64,000 nt of DNA from Pseudomonas pisciculturae (GCF_015461805.1 NZ_JACVZE010000004.1:533631-597630); one strand, 5' to 3'. Shown: positions 35,358-45,322, counted from the first letter of the stretch. Notes: generated from the sequence alone by a model not told the origin. Made by a program: numbers and translations.

Positions 35358-36251
35358 TTATGCAACCCGCTCTTCACCGGGGCTGCGCTCAAAGTAGCGT
35401 TTGTACTCGCGACTGAACTGCGACGTACTCTGATACCCCACACTGTGCGCCGCCTGCGCTACACCTACGCCCTCCACCAACAGCAACTGCTGGGCCTTCA
35501 ACAACCGCAACCGCTTCAGATACTGCACCGGCGACAACAACGTGCAGCGTTTGAAATGTTCATGGAACGTCGACGCGCTCATATGTGCATATCCGGCCAG
35601 CGTCTCGATATTCAACGGCTCGGCGTAATGGGCATGCAGGTGACTCAACGACGTGGCGATCCGCGAGAACTGCCCTTGCTGTTCCACCAAGGCGCGCAAC
35701 ACATCCGCCTGCGGCCCGCGCAGCGCGCAGAACAATAATTCACGCACCCGCGCCGGGCCCATGATCCGGCTTTCCAGCGGATCGTGCAGGCACTGCAACA
35801 ACCGCTCGACGCAACCGCGCATCGCGTCATCGAGCACCACCGAACTCATCGACTCCAACGTCTGCGCCGTCGGTGGCGGCCCGGCCTGTATGCCCATGGC
35901 CATCACCAATTCCCCCAGCACCACACGGTCGATACCCACCGTTACACCGTAGAGCGGCGCATCCGGCGCCATGGCAAAGGTCTCGCACTCAAACGGCACC
36001 GGCATCGCCTGGATCAGGTAATGCCCGGCGCCGTACTCCAGCGTACGCGGGCCCAGGTAGGCGAGTTTGCTGCCCTGGGCCACGAACATCAGGCTTGGCT
36101 CGTAGATCTGCGGCCCGCGCGCCACATCGCAACTGGCGCGCAACACCTTCACCCCGGGCAGATGAGTGGGCGAGAAACCGTCGCAGGGCGTGAGCCCCTC
36201 GATCAAGGACACCAGCGTGGCGTTGGCGTCGAGATGGCGGGTCAACAACAT
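35358..36251 (-). CDS. AraC-family transcriptional regulator (AraC_N type)
   Basis: A 297-residue regulator with an N-terminal AraC_N effector domain (VARGPQIYEPSLMFVAQGSKLAYLG and GHYLIQAMPVPFECETF) and two C-terminal helix-turn-helix motifs (AGYAHMSASTFHEHFKR and VGYQSTSQFSREYKRYF). This is the YqhC-like group, which often controls an adjacent aldehyde or alcohol dehydrogenase. It is divergent from such a gene across about 180 bases. Confidence 0.91.
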   Translation of the reverse strand: MLLTRHLDANATLVSLIEGLTPCDGFSPTHLPGVKVLRASCDVARGPQIYEPSLMFVAQGSKLAYLGPRTLEYGAGHYLIQAMPVPFECETFAMAPDAPLYGVTVGIDRVVLGELVMAMGIQAGPPPTAQTLESMSSVVLDDAMRGCVERLLQCLHDPLESRIMGPARVRELLFCALRGPQADVLRALVEQQGQFSRIATSLSHLHAHYAEPLNIETLAGYAHMSASTFHEHFKRCTLLSPVQYLKRLRLLKAQQLLLVEGVGVAQAAHSVGYQSTSQFSREYKRYFERSPGEERVA

Positions 36252-36432
36252 GGCAAAAAACTTCGCGAAAAAGGGATGACAACATCATCGCAGGTCTGGC
36301 GGCACAAAAACCCAAACTCAGGGCACTGCCGGACGAATAGGCATGAGACTCGGAGCAATCGCCATGGCCGCATCAGGGCTCGGCGCGGAGAATGCGCCGC
36401 CTCTCTTGTTATTGTTTTTGCGAGGTTCCGCC

Positions 36433-37485
36433 ATGTACACCGCCATCGGTTATGCCGCCCAGTCGGCCACCACTCCCCTCGCCCCCATGTCGTTCCAGCG
36501 CCGCAGCCCACGTGTCGACGATGTGGCCATCGAGATTCTCTACTGCGGCGTATGCCACTCCGATATCCACCAGGCGCGCAACGAATGGGGCATTGCCGTG
36601 TACCCGCTGATGCCGGGCCATGAGATTGTCGGCAAGGTCACCGCCGTCGGCGCCAACGTCACCGCGCATAAAGTCGGCGACCTGGTGGGTGTGGGCTGCA
36701 TGGTGGATTCGTGCCGCCACTGCGACGCATGCCAAGCGGACCTGGAGCAATATTGCCTCGAAGGCCCGACCATGACCTACGCCACCCCGGACCGCGTAGA
36801 CGGCAGCAACACCATGGGCGGCTACTCCGACAGCATCGTCGTCAGCGAGCACTTCGTGGTGAAGATCCCAGCCAAGCTCGACCTGGCCAGCGCCGCGCCG
36901 ATCCTGTGTGCAGGTGTGACCATGTACTCGCCGATCAAGCACTACGGCATCAAGGCCGGCGACAAAGTTGGCGTATTGGGCATGGGCGGCCTGGGCCACA
37001 TGGGCATCAAGCTGGCCAAGGCCATTGGCGCTGAAGTGACGCTGTTCACCCGCTCCGCGAGCAAGGCTGAAGAAGGCCGTCGCCAGGGCGCTGATCATGT
37101 GATCGTGTCGACCGATGCCGAGCAGATGAAAGCTGCTGCCGGGCACTTCGATTTCCTGCTGGACACCATCCCGGTGCAGCACGACCTGAACCCCTACCTC
37201 GACGTGCTGCGCTTTGACGGCGTGCACATCCTGGTCGGCCTGATCGAGCCGGTCGACCCGCCGGTGAACGCCGCCAAGCTGATCATGGGCCGTAAGGTGC
37301 TGGCCGGCTCGTTGATCGGTGGCATTGCCGAAACCCAGGAAGTCCTGGATTTCTGCGCCGAGCACGGCATCAGCTGCGACATCGAAATGCTCGATATCCG
37401 CAACATCAACGAAGCCTACAGCCGCATGATCGCCGGCGACGTGAAGTACCGCTTTGTCATCGACATGGCGACCCTGAAGGCCTGA
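36433..37485 (+). CDS. Zinc-dependent NAD(P)-dependent alcohol dehydrogenase (YahK/CAD-like)
   Basis: A 350-residue medium-chain dehydrogenase. The catalytic zinc ligands are CGVCHSD (Cys 37) and GHE; the structural zinc ligands are in DSCRHCDACQADLEQYC. The NADP-type loop VLGMGGLGHMGI follows. It resembles YahK, an aldehyde reductase of broad range. GAGG precedes the ATG. Its control by the divergent AraC-type regulator is inferred. The stop codon abuts that of the convergent IclR gene. Confidence 0.91.
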   Translation: MYTAIGYAAQSATTPLAPMSFQRRSPRVDDVAIEILYCGVCHSDIHQARNEWGIAVYPLMPGHEIVGKVTAVGANVTAHKVGDLVGVGCMVDSCRHCDACQADLEQYCLEGPTMTYATPDRVDGSNTMGGYSDSIVVSEHFVVKIPAKLDLASAAPILCAGVTMYSPIKHYGIKAGDKVGVLGMGGLGHMGIKLAKAIGAEVTLFTRSASKAEEGRRQGADHVIVSTDAEQMKAAAGHFDFLLDTIPVQHDLNPYLDVLRFDGVHILVGLIEPVDPPVNAAKLIMGRKVLAGSLIGGIAETQEVLDFCAEHGISCDIEMLDIRNINEAYSRMIAGDVKYRFVIDMATLKA

Positions 37486-37495
37486 TCAGGCCTTC
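37476..37495. other. Perfect 20-bp palindrome spanning two convergent stop codons
   Basis: GAAGGCCTGATCAGGCCTTC is fully self-complementary and is centred between the last base of the alcohol dehydrogenase and the last of the IclR gene. Both reading frames end Lys-Ala-stop, so the symmetry comes partly from coding. It could form a hairpin at either mRNA 3' end, but has no T run. Confidence 0.85.
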
Positions 37496-38289
37496 GCGCC
37501 CAACTCCGCTGACAGCCGCGCTGCGACCTGTTTGATCACAGGGATCAGCTCGGCCATTTTCTCCAGCGGCATGTAGGGCACGGTACTGGCGATGCTGATG
37601 CCGGCGACGATTCGCCGGCTGGCATCGCGCACCGGTGCCGCCACACAGCGGATCGACGGTTCGTTGTCTTCCAGATCGAACGCAAAGCCCCCCACCACGT
37701 ATTCGTGCATGCGCTGCTCGAACTGCGCCCAGGACTGTTCCAGGTGCTGCGGCCACTGCTGGCTTTTGCCGGCGGCCGGTTGGCTGACGTCGTACAGACG
37801 CTGCCACTCTTCTACCGTCTCATCCAACAACAACGCCTTGCCGATGCCCGTGCGCGCCAGCGGCATACGATGGCCGACCCGCGAGCGCATTTCCGGGCCG
37901 TTGCGGCCGGGGTTCTTGTGCAGGTACAGCACGTCGTCGTATTCGCGGATGGCCAGGTGGATGGTGTCGCCGGTCAGTGCCGACAGTTCGTCCAGATAAG
38001 GAATGGCCAGCGTGACCAACGGCAATTCTTCCCGCGCCTGGAAGCCCAGCTCGATCAGCTTGGGCCCCAGCAGGTAACCGACTTGTGGCACCACGCGCAG
38101 GTAACGCTCGTCCACCAGGCAACTGACCAGGCGGTGGGTAGTGCTGCGCGTGGTGCCGATGCGCTTGGCGATCTCTTTGAGATCGCGCGCACCGGCCGCC
38201 ACCGCTTGCACCACGCCCAGGCCACGCAGCAGGGTTTGGGTGCCGGTGGGGGCGGATTCTTTGGCGAGGGGTTGGGCGTTTTCCTGCAT
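37486..38289 (-). CDS. IclR-family transcriptional regulator
   Basis: A 267-residue regulator. The N-terminal winged helix holds DLKEIAKRIGTTRSTTHRLVSCLVDERYLR (residues about 30-60), followed by an IclR effector domain (LDELSALTGDTIHLAIREYDDVLYLHK and VRDASRRIVAGISIASTVPY). The ATG is 57 bases inside the longest reading. It lies downstream of, and in the same direction as, the arabinose-type ABC genes with a REP doublet between, so it may control them. Confidence 0.9.
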   Translation of the reverse strand: MQENAQPLAKESAPTGTQTLLRGLGVVQAVAAGARDLKEIAKRIGTTRSTTHRLVSCLVDERYLRVVPQVGYLLGPKLIELGFQAREELPLVTLAIPYLDELSALTGDTIHLAIREYDDVLYLHKNPGRNGPEMRSRVGHRMPLARTGIGKALLLDETVEEWQRLYDVSQPAAGKSQQWPQHLEQSWAQFEQRMHEYVVGGFAFDLEDNEPSIRCVAAPVRDASRRIVAGISIASTVPYMPLEKMAELIPVIKQVAARLSAELGAKA

Positions 38290-38363
38290 ATCGGGCCTAT
38301 TGGGAAGTACGAAAACGGCGCCATTATGGCAAATGACGAACCTCAATACAGTGGAGATCCAAA

Positions 38364-38467
38364 TGTGGGAGGGGCGGTGCGACGATTCGACTTGCTCCCG
38401 ATAGCGGTGGTTCAGCTATAGATGTGCTGGCTGACACACTGCTATCGGGAGCAAGCCCCCTCCCACA
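38364..38467. repeat. REP doublet with the same 16-17 bp variant insertion
   Basis: The left arm TGTGGGAGGGG is followed by CGGTGCGACGATTCGAC, exactly as in the doublet near 5.9 kb. The right arm is regular. Confidence 0.88.
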
Positions 38468-38491
38468 TTTAGTCCTCATACACCAAAGATT

Positions 38492-39457
38492 TCAGCGTTG
38501 TTTCATGCGGTCGATGATGACGGCCAGCAGCAGGATGGAGCCCCGGATCACGTACTGGTAGAACGTGTCGATATTCTTCAGGTTCATCGCATTCTCAATG
38601 ATCGCCAAAATCAACACCCCGGCAATCACATGCCGAATCATGCCGATCCCACCGCTCAACGACACCCCGCCCAACACACACGCGGAGATCACCGTCAGCT
38701 CGAACCCCTGCCCGATCATCGGTTGGCCCGAGGTCATGCGCGAGGCGAGGATCACCCCGGCCAATGCGCCAATCAACCCGTGCACGGCAAAGATGATGAT
38801 CTTGGTGCGATCAACGTTCACCCCCGCCAACAACGCCGCTTCTTGGTTACCGCCGATGGCCATGGTGTTGCGACCGTAGGTGGTGTAGTTGAGCAACCAG
38901 CCAAAAAACACAAAGCACAGCACCGTGATGATGATCGGCACCGGTACACCCAGCAGTTGGCCGTTGCCGAACACGAAGAAGCCTTCATCCATCACCCCCA
39001 CCGCCTTGCCGTTGGAGAAGATGTAGGCCAGGCCACGCACGATCTGCATGGTCGCCAACGTCGCGATCAACGCATTGATGCGCAGCTTTGCGATGACGAT
39101 GCCGTTGATCAGCCCCACCACCAGCCCCATGGCCAACGCCGCCGACACGCCGAGTACCACGCTGTCGGTGTCGCGAATCACGATGCCCGCCACCACGCCG
39201 GCGCAGGCGATCACCGAGCCCACCGACAGGTCGAAATGCCCCGACGCCAGGCAGAACAACATGGTGCAGGCGGCGATGCCCACGGTGGAAATCGCCAGGC
39301 CCAGGCCGCGCATGTTCAGCGGCGAAAGGAAGTTGTCGATAAACAACGCACTGAGCACAAAGATGCCCAACGCTGCGAGCAGCATCACCCAGTCGTCGAG
39401 GAACTTGCGCTGGTTGAAGCCCGGCCAGAAGCCCTTTGCAGTTTTCACCTGTGACAT
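38492..39457 (-). CDS. araH: Sugar ABC transporter permease (L-arabinose type)
   Basis: A 322-residue inner-membrane permease with about eight to ten transmembrane helices of the RbsC/AraH family (LCLASGHFDLSVGSVIACAG and GLINGIVIAKLRINALIATLATM are typical). It is the last gene of a SDR-araF-araG-araH operon. The start is the ATG with 26 upstream codons removed, since a ribosome-binding site is seen only there. Substrate is likely arabinose; ribose or galactose are alternatives. Confidence 0.9.
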   Translation of the reverse strand: MSQVKTAKGFWPGFNQRKFLDDWVMLLAALGIFVLSALFIDNFLSPLNMRGLGLAISTVGIAACTMLFCLASGHFDLSVGSVIACAGVVAGIVIRDTDSVVLGVSAALAMGLVVGLINGIVIAKLRINALIATLATMQIVRGLAYIFSNGKAVGVMDEGFFVFGNGQLLGVPVPIIITVLCFVFFGWLLNYTTYGRNTMAIGGNQEAALLAGVNVDRTKIIIFAVHGLIGALAGVILASRMTSGQPMIGQGFELTVISACVLGGVSLSGGIGMIRHVIAGVLILAIIENAMNLKNIDTFYQYVIRGSILLLAVIIDRMKQR

Positions 39458-39476
39458 ACCTTCACCCTCGAATTCT

Positions 39477-40976
39477 TCAAGCCCGCGAACGCGGGAGAGC
39501 CAGTTGCAACAGCCGCGCTTCATCCGCTTGGTCACGGGTAAGTTCGCCGGTCAGGGCGCCTTCACTCATTACCAGGATGCGGTCGCTGATGCCCATCACT
39601 TCCATCAGGTCGCTGGACACCACGATCACCGCAATACCGCTGGCGGCCAGGTTATGGATGATCTGGTAGATCTCCGACTTGGCGCCGATATCGATGCCCC
39701 GCGTGGGTTCATCCAACAGCAGCACTTTCATCGGCATCGACAACCAGCGGCCAAGAATGGCCTTCTGTTGGTTACCGCCGGAGAGGTACATGATTTTCTG
39801 TTCGGCGTTGGGCGTCTTGACCTTCATCGCCTTGATCTGTTGGTCGGCGTTGGCCTTTTCCCAGCCGTCACGCAACAACCAGCCAAAGGCCGAATGCGCA
39901 CCACGGGCACTGATGTTGATGTTTTCGGCCACGCTGGACAGCGGGATGATGCCCTCCTTCTTGCGGTCTTCCGGACACAGCAGCACACCGGCGGCAATGG
40001 CGTCGCGGGGTGAGCGCAATTGCAGGGTTTCGCCACGCAGTTCCAGGCGGCCGACAGTGCTGCGGGTCAAGCCGCTCAGCAGGCGAAACAGCTCAGTGCG
40101 CCCTGCCCCCACTAGCCCGAACAGGCCGAGAATCTCGCCTTTGCGGACCTGAAAACTGACTGGCTCGCGTAAACCAGGGCCGAGCAACCCATCCACTTTC
40201 AACGCCACCTCACCCTGCTCACGCGGACGGTAGTTGTAGATGTCCTGAATATCCCGGCCGACCATGCAGGTCACCAACTGGTCATGGGTGAGCGCGCTCA
40301 TATCCTCGAACGTACGCACGTAGCGGCCGTCCTTGAACACCGTGACCGCATTGCAGATGCGGAACACTTCCTCCATGCGGTGCGACACGTAGAGCACCAC
40401 TTTGCCCTCGTCCCGCAGGCGCGTGATGATCGCCATCAAGCGGTCGATCTCCCGCGCCGACAGGCTGCTGGTGGGCTCGTCGAAGGCGATTACATGGGCG
40501 CCACGGGACAGCGCCTTGGCGATTTCCACCAGTTGGCGCTGGCCCAAGGACAGGCGACCGAGTTTCTCGTCTGGGTCGATTTCATCCGCCAACCCCTTGA
40601 GACACGCCAGCGCCTGCTTGCGCAACTGGCGGCGATTGACCACACCGAAACGGGTGGGTAGATGCCCGAGAAACAGGTTCTCGGCCACGGTCATTTCGGG
40701 CACCAGGTGCAGCTCCTGGTGAATCACTGCCACGCCGCTGGCAATGCTGTCGGCGGCGTTTTTGAAGGCCATGACCTGCTCGCCAATCTGCAATGAGCCG
40801 CTGCTGGGAATGTAGGCGCCGCCGAGGATTTTCAGCAGCGTCGACTTGCCCGCGCCGTTCTCGCCCATCAACGCGTGTACCTGGTGCGGCCGCGCTTCAA
40901 AGCTGATCTGCGCCAGGGCTTTCACACCGGGAAACTCCTTGCCGATGCCGTTGAAGCGCAGGGCCGCGCCGGTCAT
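39477..40976 (-). CDS. araG: Sugar ABC transporter ATP-binding protein (L-arabinose type)
   Basis: A 499-residue tandem ATPase. The first domain has Walker [13 protein letters not shown] and [18 protein letters not shown]; the second, degenerate, has [13 protein letters not shown] and [15 protein letters not shown] with [15 protein letters not shown]. It starts within the araF stop (ATGA overlap), so translation is coupled. It powers uptake through AraH. Confidence 0.92.
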   Translation of the reverse strand: MTGAALRFNGIGKEFPGVKALAQISFEARPHQVHALMGENGAGKSTLLKILGGAYIPSSGSLQIGEQVMAFKNAADSIASGVAVIHQELHLVPEMTVAENLFLGHLPTRFGVVNRRQLRKQALACLKGLADEIDPDEKLGRLSLGQRQLVEIAKALSRGAHVIAFDEPTSSLSAREIDRLMAIITRLRDEGKVVLYVSHRMEEVFRICNAVTVFKDGRYVRTFEDMSALTHDQLVTCMVGRDIQDIYNYRPREQGEVALKVDGLLGPGLREPVSFQVRKGEILGLFGLVGAGRTELFRLLSGLTRSTVGRLELRGETLQLRSPRDAIAAGVLLCPEDRKKEGIIPLSSVAENINISARGAHSAFGWLLRDGWEKANADQQIKAMKVKTPNAEQKIMYLSGGNQQKAILGRWLSMPMKVLLLDEPTRGIDIGAKSEIYQIIHNLAASGIAVIVVSSDLMEVMGISDRILVMSEGALTGELTRDQADEARLLQLALPRSRA

Positions 40977-41953
40977 TTCCACAGCCCGATTTTGGTCAAC
41001 TCTTCCTGGAAGTTGGCGCGGGTGATCAGGGTGACTTCGTCCATCGCTGTGTATTTCGCCGGCTCTTTACCGGTGGTCACCCACTCGTACATCGCCAGCG
41101 CGGTGTTGTAGCCCTCGATGTGCGGGCTGGGCAGCATGGAGCCGAAGAAGCCGCTGTCGGCTTTCTTCAATTCACCGATGGCGTCAGTGCCATTGATGCC
41201 GATGCCGATCACGTTGGCCGCCTTGAAGCCGGCGCTTTCGGTGGCGCGTACGCCGCCCAGTACGGTGTTGTCGTTCATGCCGCCAATGATCAGGTTTTTG
41301 GCGCCGCTGGGCAGTTTGACCAGCGCTGAGTTGGTGGCGTCCATGCTGCCGGGTACGTCGAGAGTCTTGAGGGCGGCGGTGAGGATGTGGTCTTTGGGGA
41401 TGCCGGCCTCTTCCAGGGATTTTATCGAACCGTCGGTGCGTTTTTTACCGGTGTCGAGCTCGTTGTAGGTGTTGATGACGGCGTAGGTGTCTTTCCAGTC
41501 CCAGCCGCGTTTTTTCGCTTCGGCGGCCATGGCGGCGCCTTGTTTCTGGCCCACTTCAAACGCGGCCATGCCCAGGTACGGCACGTCTTCCATAAAGTTG
41601 CCCTTGGCATCGACGAAGCGATCATCCACGGCCATCACTTTTAAACCGTTGGCCTTGGCCTTGGCGACGATGGCCGGGCCGAGGGACACGTCCGGCGGGC
41701 AGATCACAAAGCCCTTGGCGCCATTGGCGGCCAGGCTGTCGATAGCCGAGAGGGTCTTCTCGCCGTCGGGCACGGCGATCTTGATCACGGTGAAACCGTG
41801 TTCCTTGCCGGCTTTTTCGGCGAAGGCCCATTCGGTCTGGAACCAGGGTTCTTCGGCCTGCTTGACCAAAAAGCCGATCTTCACTTCTTCGGCCAGCGCA
41901 ACACCGCTGAATGCCATTGCGAGCGCCACTGCGCCTAGCGTCTTCTTGAACAT
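40973..41953 (-). CDS. araF: Periplasmic sugar-binding protein (L-arabinose type)
   Basis: A 326-residue periplasmic protein with a signal peptide ([17 protein letters not shown]). The pentose-binding type I fold shows [18 protein letters not shown] at the start, matching E. coli AraF ([17 protein letters not shown] by memory), which supports arabinose as ligand. It is read after the SDR gene, 35 bases downstream. Confidence 0.92.
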   Translation of the reverse strand: MFKKTLGAVALAMAFSGVALAEEVKIGFLVKQAEEPWFQTEWAFAEKAGKEHGFTVIKIAVPDGEKTLSAIDSLAANGAKGFVICPPDVSLGPAIVAKAKANGLKVMAVDDRFVDAKGNFMEDVPYLGMAAFEVGQKQGAAMAAEAKKRGWDWKDTYAVINTYNELDTGKKRTDGSIKSLEEAGIPKDHILTAALKTLDVPGSMDATNSALVKLPSGAKNLIIGGMNDNTVLGGVRATESAGFKAANVIGIGINGTDAIGELKKADSGFFGSMLPSPHIEGYNTALAMYEWVTTGKEPAKYTAMDEVTLITRANFQEELTKIGLWK

Positions 41954-41988
41954 GAGCTACCTCTTGTTGTTATTGAGAGCTGCAGGTT

Positions 41989-42810
41989 TTAGTCGTGGTA
42001 CATCACAGACCGCCCGCCATCGATCATCAGGCAGGTGGCATTGATAAAGGGCGCCTCGTCGGTGGCCAGGAACAGCGCCGTCATCGCCACCTCCACCGGC
42101 TGGCCGATGCGCTTGGGCGGGTGCAGGTCGAAGGCGCGCTGGCGTTCGGCGTGGGGGTCGGGGAAGCCGTTCCAGTAATCGACGTTGAGCTGGGTTTCGA
42201 TATAGCCCGGCGCGATGGCATTTACGCGGATGCCCTTGGGCGCGTATTCGATGCCGAGGGCACGGGTTAGGCCGAGCAAGCCGTGCTTGGCCACGGGATA
42301 GGGAAAGCAGCCAGGGATAATGTGGCTGGAATGGGTGGAGGCAATATTGATGATGTTGCCGATGCCCTGCCCGATCATGTGCGGCAACACCGCACGGCAG
42401 CCGTACCAGGCGCCATCGAGGTCGATGGCGAAGCACCGGCGCCAGTCTTCATCGGTCATTTCGAGTGGGTCACGGAACACGTTGACCCCGGCGCAGTTGA
42501 TCAGCACATCCACACGGCCGAAGCGCTCGATGGCCAGGTCGACCAGTGACTGCCATTGATCTTTTGACGTGATATCGACCGGTTGCGCGTAGATCTGGGC
42601 ACCGCGTTCGCGCCAGTGGGCGGCGACTTTTTCGACTTTGTCGCCCTGGATATCCGCAATCACCAGCCGTGCCTGCTGGGCCTGGAAGCACGCAACGATG
42701 GCCTCGCCAATGCCTTGGGCGGCGCCGGTGATGACTACCACTTTGCCTTTGAGCCGTTCGCCATAGGTGGGCTCGGGCACGGCGGGGAGTGACAACGGTT
42801 GTGCCTGCAT
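41989..42810 (-). CDS. SDR family oxidoreductase, probable aldose (arabinose/galactose) 1-dehydrogenase
   Basis: A 273-residue SDR with VVITGAAQGIGEAI (cofactor loop), NCAGV, IASTHSSHI (catalytic Ser), YPVAKHG (Tyr-Lys) and a C-terminal TCLMIDGGRS. As first gene of an arabinose-type transport operon it probably oxidises the incoming pentose to its lactone, the first step of the non-phosphorylating pathway of pseudomonads. The lactonase and dehydratases are not in this window. Confidence 0.83.
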   Translation of the reverse strand: MQAQPLSLPAVPEPTYGERLKGKVVVITGAAQGIGEAIVACFQAQQARLVIADIQGDKVEKVAAHWRERGAQIYAQPVDITSKDQWQSLVDLAIERFGRVDVLINCAGVNVFRDPLEMTDEDWRRCFAIDLDGAWYGCRAVLPHMIGQGIGNIINIASTHSSHIIPGCFPYPVAKHGLLGLTRALGIEYAPKGIRVNAIAPGYIETQLNVDYWNGFPDPHAERQRAFDLHPPKRIGQPVEVAMTALFLATDEAPFINATCLMIDGGRSVMYHD

Positions 42811-42881
42811 CGCTTCACCTGTTTTATTTTTGGTAGTGAGGGCTGATGCGGCCGACTATAAACCCATCTTTTGGAATATCT

Positions 42882-42910
42882 CAATATATAAATTTGCGTC
42901 CCATATATTG
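42882..42910. promoter_or_regulatory. Inverted repeat upstream of the arabinose-type operon
   Basis: CAATATAT and ATATATTG are exact 8-bp inverted arms 13 bases apart (21 bases centre to centre, two helical turns), about 75-100 bases before the SDR start. It may bind the IclR regulator or another sugar-responsive protein. The AT-rich motif could in part be chance. Confidence 0.45.
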
Positions 42911-42927
42911 ATCAAGACTGTAAAAAA

Positions 42928-43017
42928 TGTGGGAGGGGGCTTGCTCCCGATAGCGGTTGTTCAGTCAGTACAGATGTCGACTGATACACCGCTATCGGGA
43001 GCAAGCCCCCTCCCACA
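42928..43017. repeat. REP doublet, CTCCCGAT subtype
   Basis: TGTGGGAGGGGGCTTGCTCC and GAGCAAGCCCCCTCCCACA arms with a 45-base spacer, between the GNAT gene and the arabinose operon. Confidence 0.9.
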
Positions 43018-43047
43018 TTTGAACGTCAGTGTTTTCTAAAGGTATTT

Positions 43048-43527
43048 TCAACCCAAGGCAAAATCCCGCAACGCATCGCCTTCCATGCGGTAGCGCACCC
43101 ACTCTTCCTGGGGCTGGGCGCCGATGGATTTGTAGAAGGCAATCGCCGGCTCGTTCCAGTCCAGCACGCTCCATTCGAAACGCCCACAGCCGTTGTCGAA
43201 GGCGATCTTGGCCAGGTGGCGCAGCAGTTTTTTGCCAGCGCCGCCGCCGCGTTGTTCAGGGTTGATGTACAGGTCTTCGAGGTACAGGCAGTTACTGCCC
43301 AACCAGGTGGAGTAGCTGAAAAAGAACACCGCGAAACCAATCGGTAAACCATCGCGCAAACAGATCAGGCCATGGGCGGTGGCGCCTTCGCTGAACAGGC
43401 TGCGCTCGATGTCCACCACACTGGCGATCACTTCGTGCCGGGCCTTCTCGTACTCGGCAAGCTCAGTGATGAAAGTCAGGATCTGCGCAGCATCGCTGGG
43501 CACGGCGGGGCGAATCTCGATGGTCAT
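43048..43527 (-). CDS. GNAT-family N-acetyltransferase
   Basis: A 159-residue acetyl-CoA-dependent transferase. The acetyl-CoA loop is EQRGGGAGKKLLRHLAKIA (about residue 87), preceded by LYLEDLYINP; the WNEPAIAFYKSIGAQPQ segment follows. It resembles the diamine N-acetyltransferase (SSAT-like) group by its length and the EYEKARHEV start region. Substrate unknown. Confidence 0.88.
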   Translation of the reverse strand: MTIEIRPAVPSDAAQILTFITELAEYEKARHEVIASVVDIERSLFSEGATAHGLICLRDGLPIGFAVFFFSYSTWLGSNCLYLEDLYINPEQRGGGAGKKLLRHLAKIAFDNGCGRFEWSVLDWNEPAIAFYKSIGAQPQEEWVRYRMEGDALRDFALG

Positions 43528-43711
43528 GGGCGAGCCTTGGCAATTTTCAAAGCACACATACTAAGGCGCTTTGATGACTGATTGCAGTGCAATTTCAACG
43601 CGGGCGTTACTCCGTCGGCGGCTAACGCTGGCACCACCAACCACACAACAATCGCTTGGGGCGTGCGTGGTAAAAAGTTGGTCATAACTCCAACGACTTC
43701 CAGGCCCTCCC

Positions 43712-44920
43712 ATGCACGCGCCCTCCCCGGTGAGTACCAAGCTGTTCGCCCTGTTTTGCTTCGCCAGTTTTTTGCTGTCGCTGTCCTACGGTTCGACTTT
43801 CTTATTGTCGTTGCTGATCCACACCCGTGGCGGCAATGAGCACGATGCGGGCAGTGTGATTTCCACGGCGATGCTCAGCACCTTTGTGGCGGTGGTGATC
43901 TCTGGGCATTTGTCCGATACATGGGGCGCGGCGCGGGCCATTGCAGGGATGGGGTTGCTGTTGGTGGTGGCCTGCCTGGGCTTTGCGCTGATGCCAGGGT
44001 TTGGCCTGGGCCTGATGGTGTTCGGCCTGGCCCTGGGGCTGGGTTGGGGGGTGTTCTACACCTTGGGGCCGATGATCGTGGCCATGCTGGTGACGCCGCA
44101 GCAGCGGGCAAAATATTTTGCCTTGCTGTCGGGCAGCATGATGAGTGGCATCGGTGCCGGCCCCTTGCTGGGGCGTGCGGCCAGTGCTCTGGGGTGGCCG
44201 TTGACCACCGCGTTTTACATCGCTGCCGCGGCCAGCTTTGTCGGGGTGCTGTTGTTCTGGCGCCTGGGGGCACAACTCAAACAACAGGGCCAGGTGACTA
44301 CGGCAAAAATCTCTTGGAAGGCGACCCGCCGGGTGCTGTCGTCCAAAGCGGTGTTCGCGATCATTATGGTCGGCCTGGGCGGTTGCGTGTTCGGCGGGTT
44401 GTCGTCGTTCCAGACCAGTTATGCAGCCGCCCATGCAGTGGACTATTCGCTGTTCTTCGCAGGCTTCCTGAGTGCGGCCATCACCAGCCGCTTGCTGATC
44501 GCCGGGTTTGTGGTCAAGCGTGACGCCTACCGGGCGGCGTGTGTGTTGTCGGGGCTGATGCTGGTGTCGGTGTTGATGTTCAGCTTCAGCGTGTCGGGCA
44601 GTTTCAGTTACCTGCTGGCAGCCGTTACGTTGGGCGTGGGTTATGGCCTGACGTATTCGGTGATTAACGGGTTGGTGGCCAACGAAGCACCGCCCGGCAC
44701 TACGTCTCAGGCGTTGCTGTTGTTCAGCCTGGCGTACTTTGTCGGGGTATTCGGGTTTCCGTGGCTGGCTGGCAAGCTCATCGTCGAGTACGGGTTGCCG
44801 ACGTTGCTGCTGAGTGTGGTGACGGTGGCGTTGCTCAACTGGTTGATCGCTGTTGCACGGCTGTTAGCGCGCCGTTCGTCGCCATCAAGGCACGAACACG
44901 CGATGGGGGCGGACCAATAG
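43712..44920 (+). CDS. MFS transporter
   Basis: A 402-residue inner-membrane protein with about 12 helices. The A-like motif around SGHLSDTWGAARAIAG follows the second helix, and the gating turn FGGLSSFQTSYAA lies in the second half. No substrate is indicated by neighbours. A small secreted-protein gene follows 34 bases later. Confidence 0.88.
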   Translation: MHAPSPVSTKLFALFCFASFLLSLSYGSTFLLSLLIHTRGGNEHDAGSVISTAMLSTFVAVVISGHLSDTWGAARAIAGMGLLLVVACLGFALMPGFGLGLMVFGLALGLGWGVFYTLGPMIVAMLVTPQQRAKYFALLSGSMMSGIGAGPLLGRAASALGWPLTTAFYIAAAASFVGVLLFWRLGAQLKQQGQVTTAKISWKATRRVLSSKAVFAIIMVGLGGCVFGGLSSFQTSYAAAHAVDYSLFFAGFLSAAITSRLLIAGFVVKRDAYRAACVLSGLMLVSVLMFSFSVSGSFSYLLAAVTLGVGYGLTYSVINGLVANEAPPGTTSQALLLFSLAYFVGVFGFPWLAGKLIVEYGLPTLLLSVVTVALLNWLIAVARLLARRSSPSRHEHAMGADQ

Positions 44921-44954
44921 AGGGTAAGGACATTAATCCTAGGGAGACACCCTC

Positions 44955-45281
44955 ATGAAGCATTCCAAGTTTGCCGCACTCGCCTTTGCAGGTCTGCTGT
45001 CTTCGGTTTCGTTGAGCGGTTTTGCAGCTGACTCGTCCACCGGTACCACCAACCCGTCCACCAGCGAGTCCCAGAAATCCATGGGCACTGGACTGGAAAT
45101 CAACAACGGTGCGGTCGATAACAGCAACAGCGCCGACCCGCACACCAAAGGCCAGGACACTGGGCGTCAAAGCCCGCCAGCGGTGGGTAACGGCAAGATG
45201 GGCCCTGCGGTGAATGAACCGAAGATCAATAAAGGCGATGACTCGAACATTCCGGGGGCGCCTAAACAGCCTGTGCCTTAA
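44955..45281 (+). CDS. Small exported Ser/Asn/Pro-rich protein
   Basis: A 108-residue protein with a signal peptide cut near GFA-AD, then a low-complexity, polar sequence (DSSTGTTNPSTSESQKS, NNGAVDNSNS) and a Pro- and Lys-rich tail. It has no cysteine and no recognised domain; it is probably largely disordered in the periplasm or outside the cell. AGGGAGAC precedes the ATG. Confidence 0.75.
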   Translation: MKHSKFAALAFAGLLSSVSLSGFAADSSTGTTNPSTSESQKSMGTGLEINNGAVDNSNSADPHTKGQDTGRQSPPAVGNGKMGPAVNEPKINKGDDSNIPGAPKQPVP

Positions 45282-45322
45282 GGGAAGTAGCCTCACACAC
45301 ATCAAACTGTGGGGCGCGTTTG

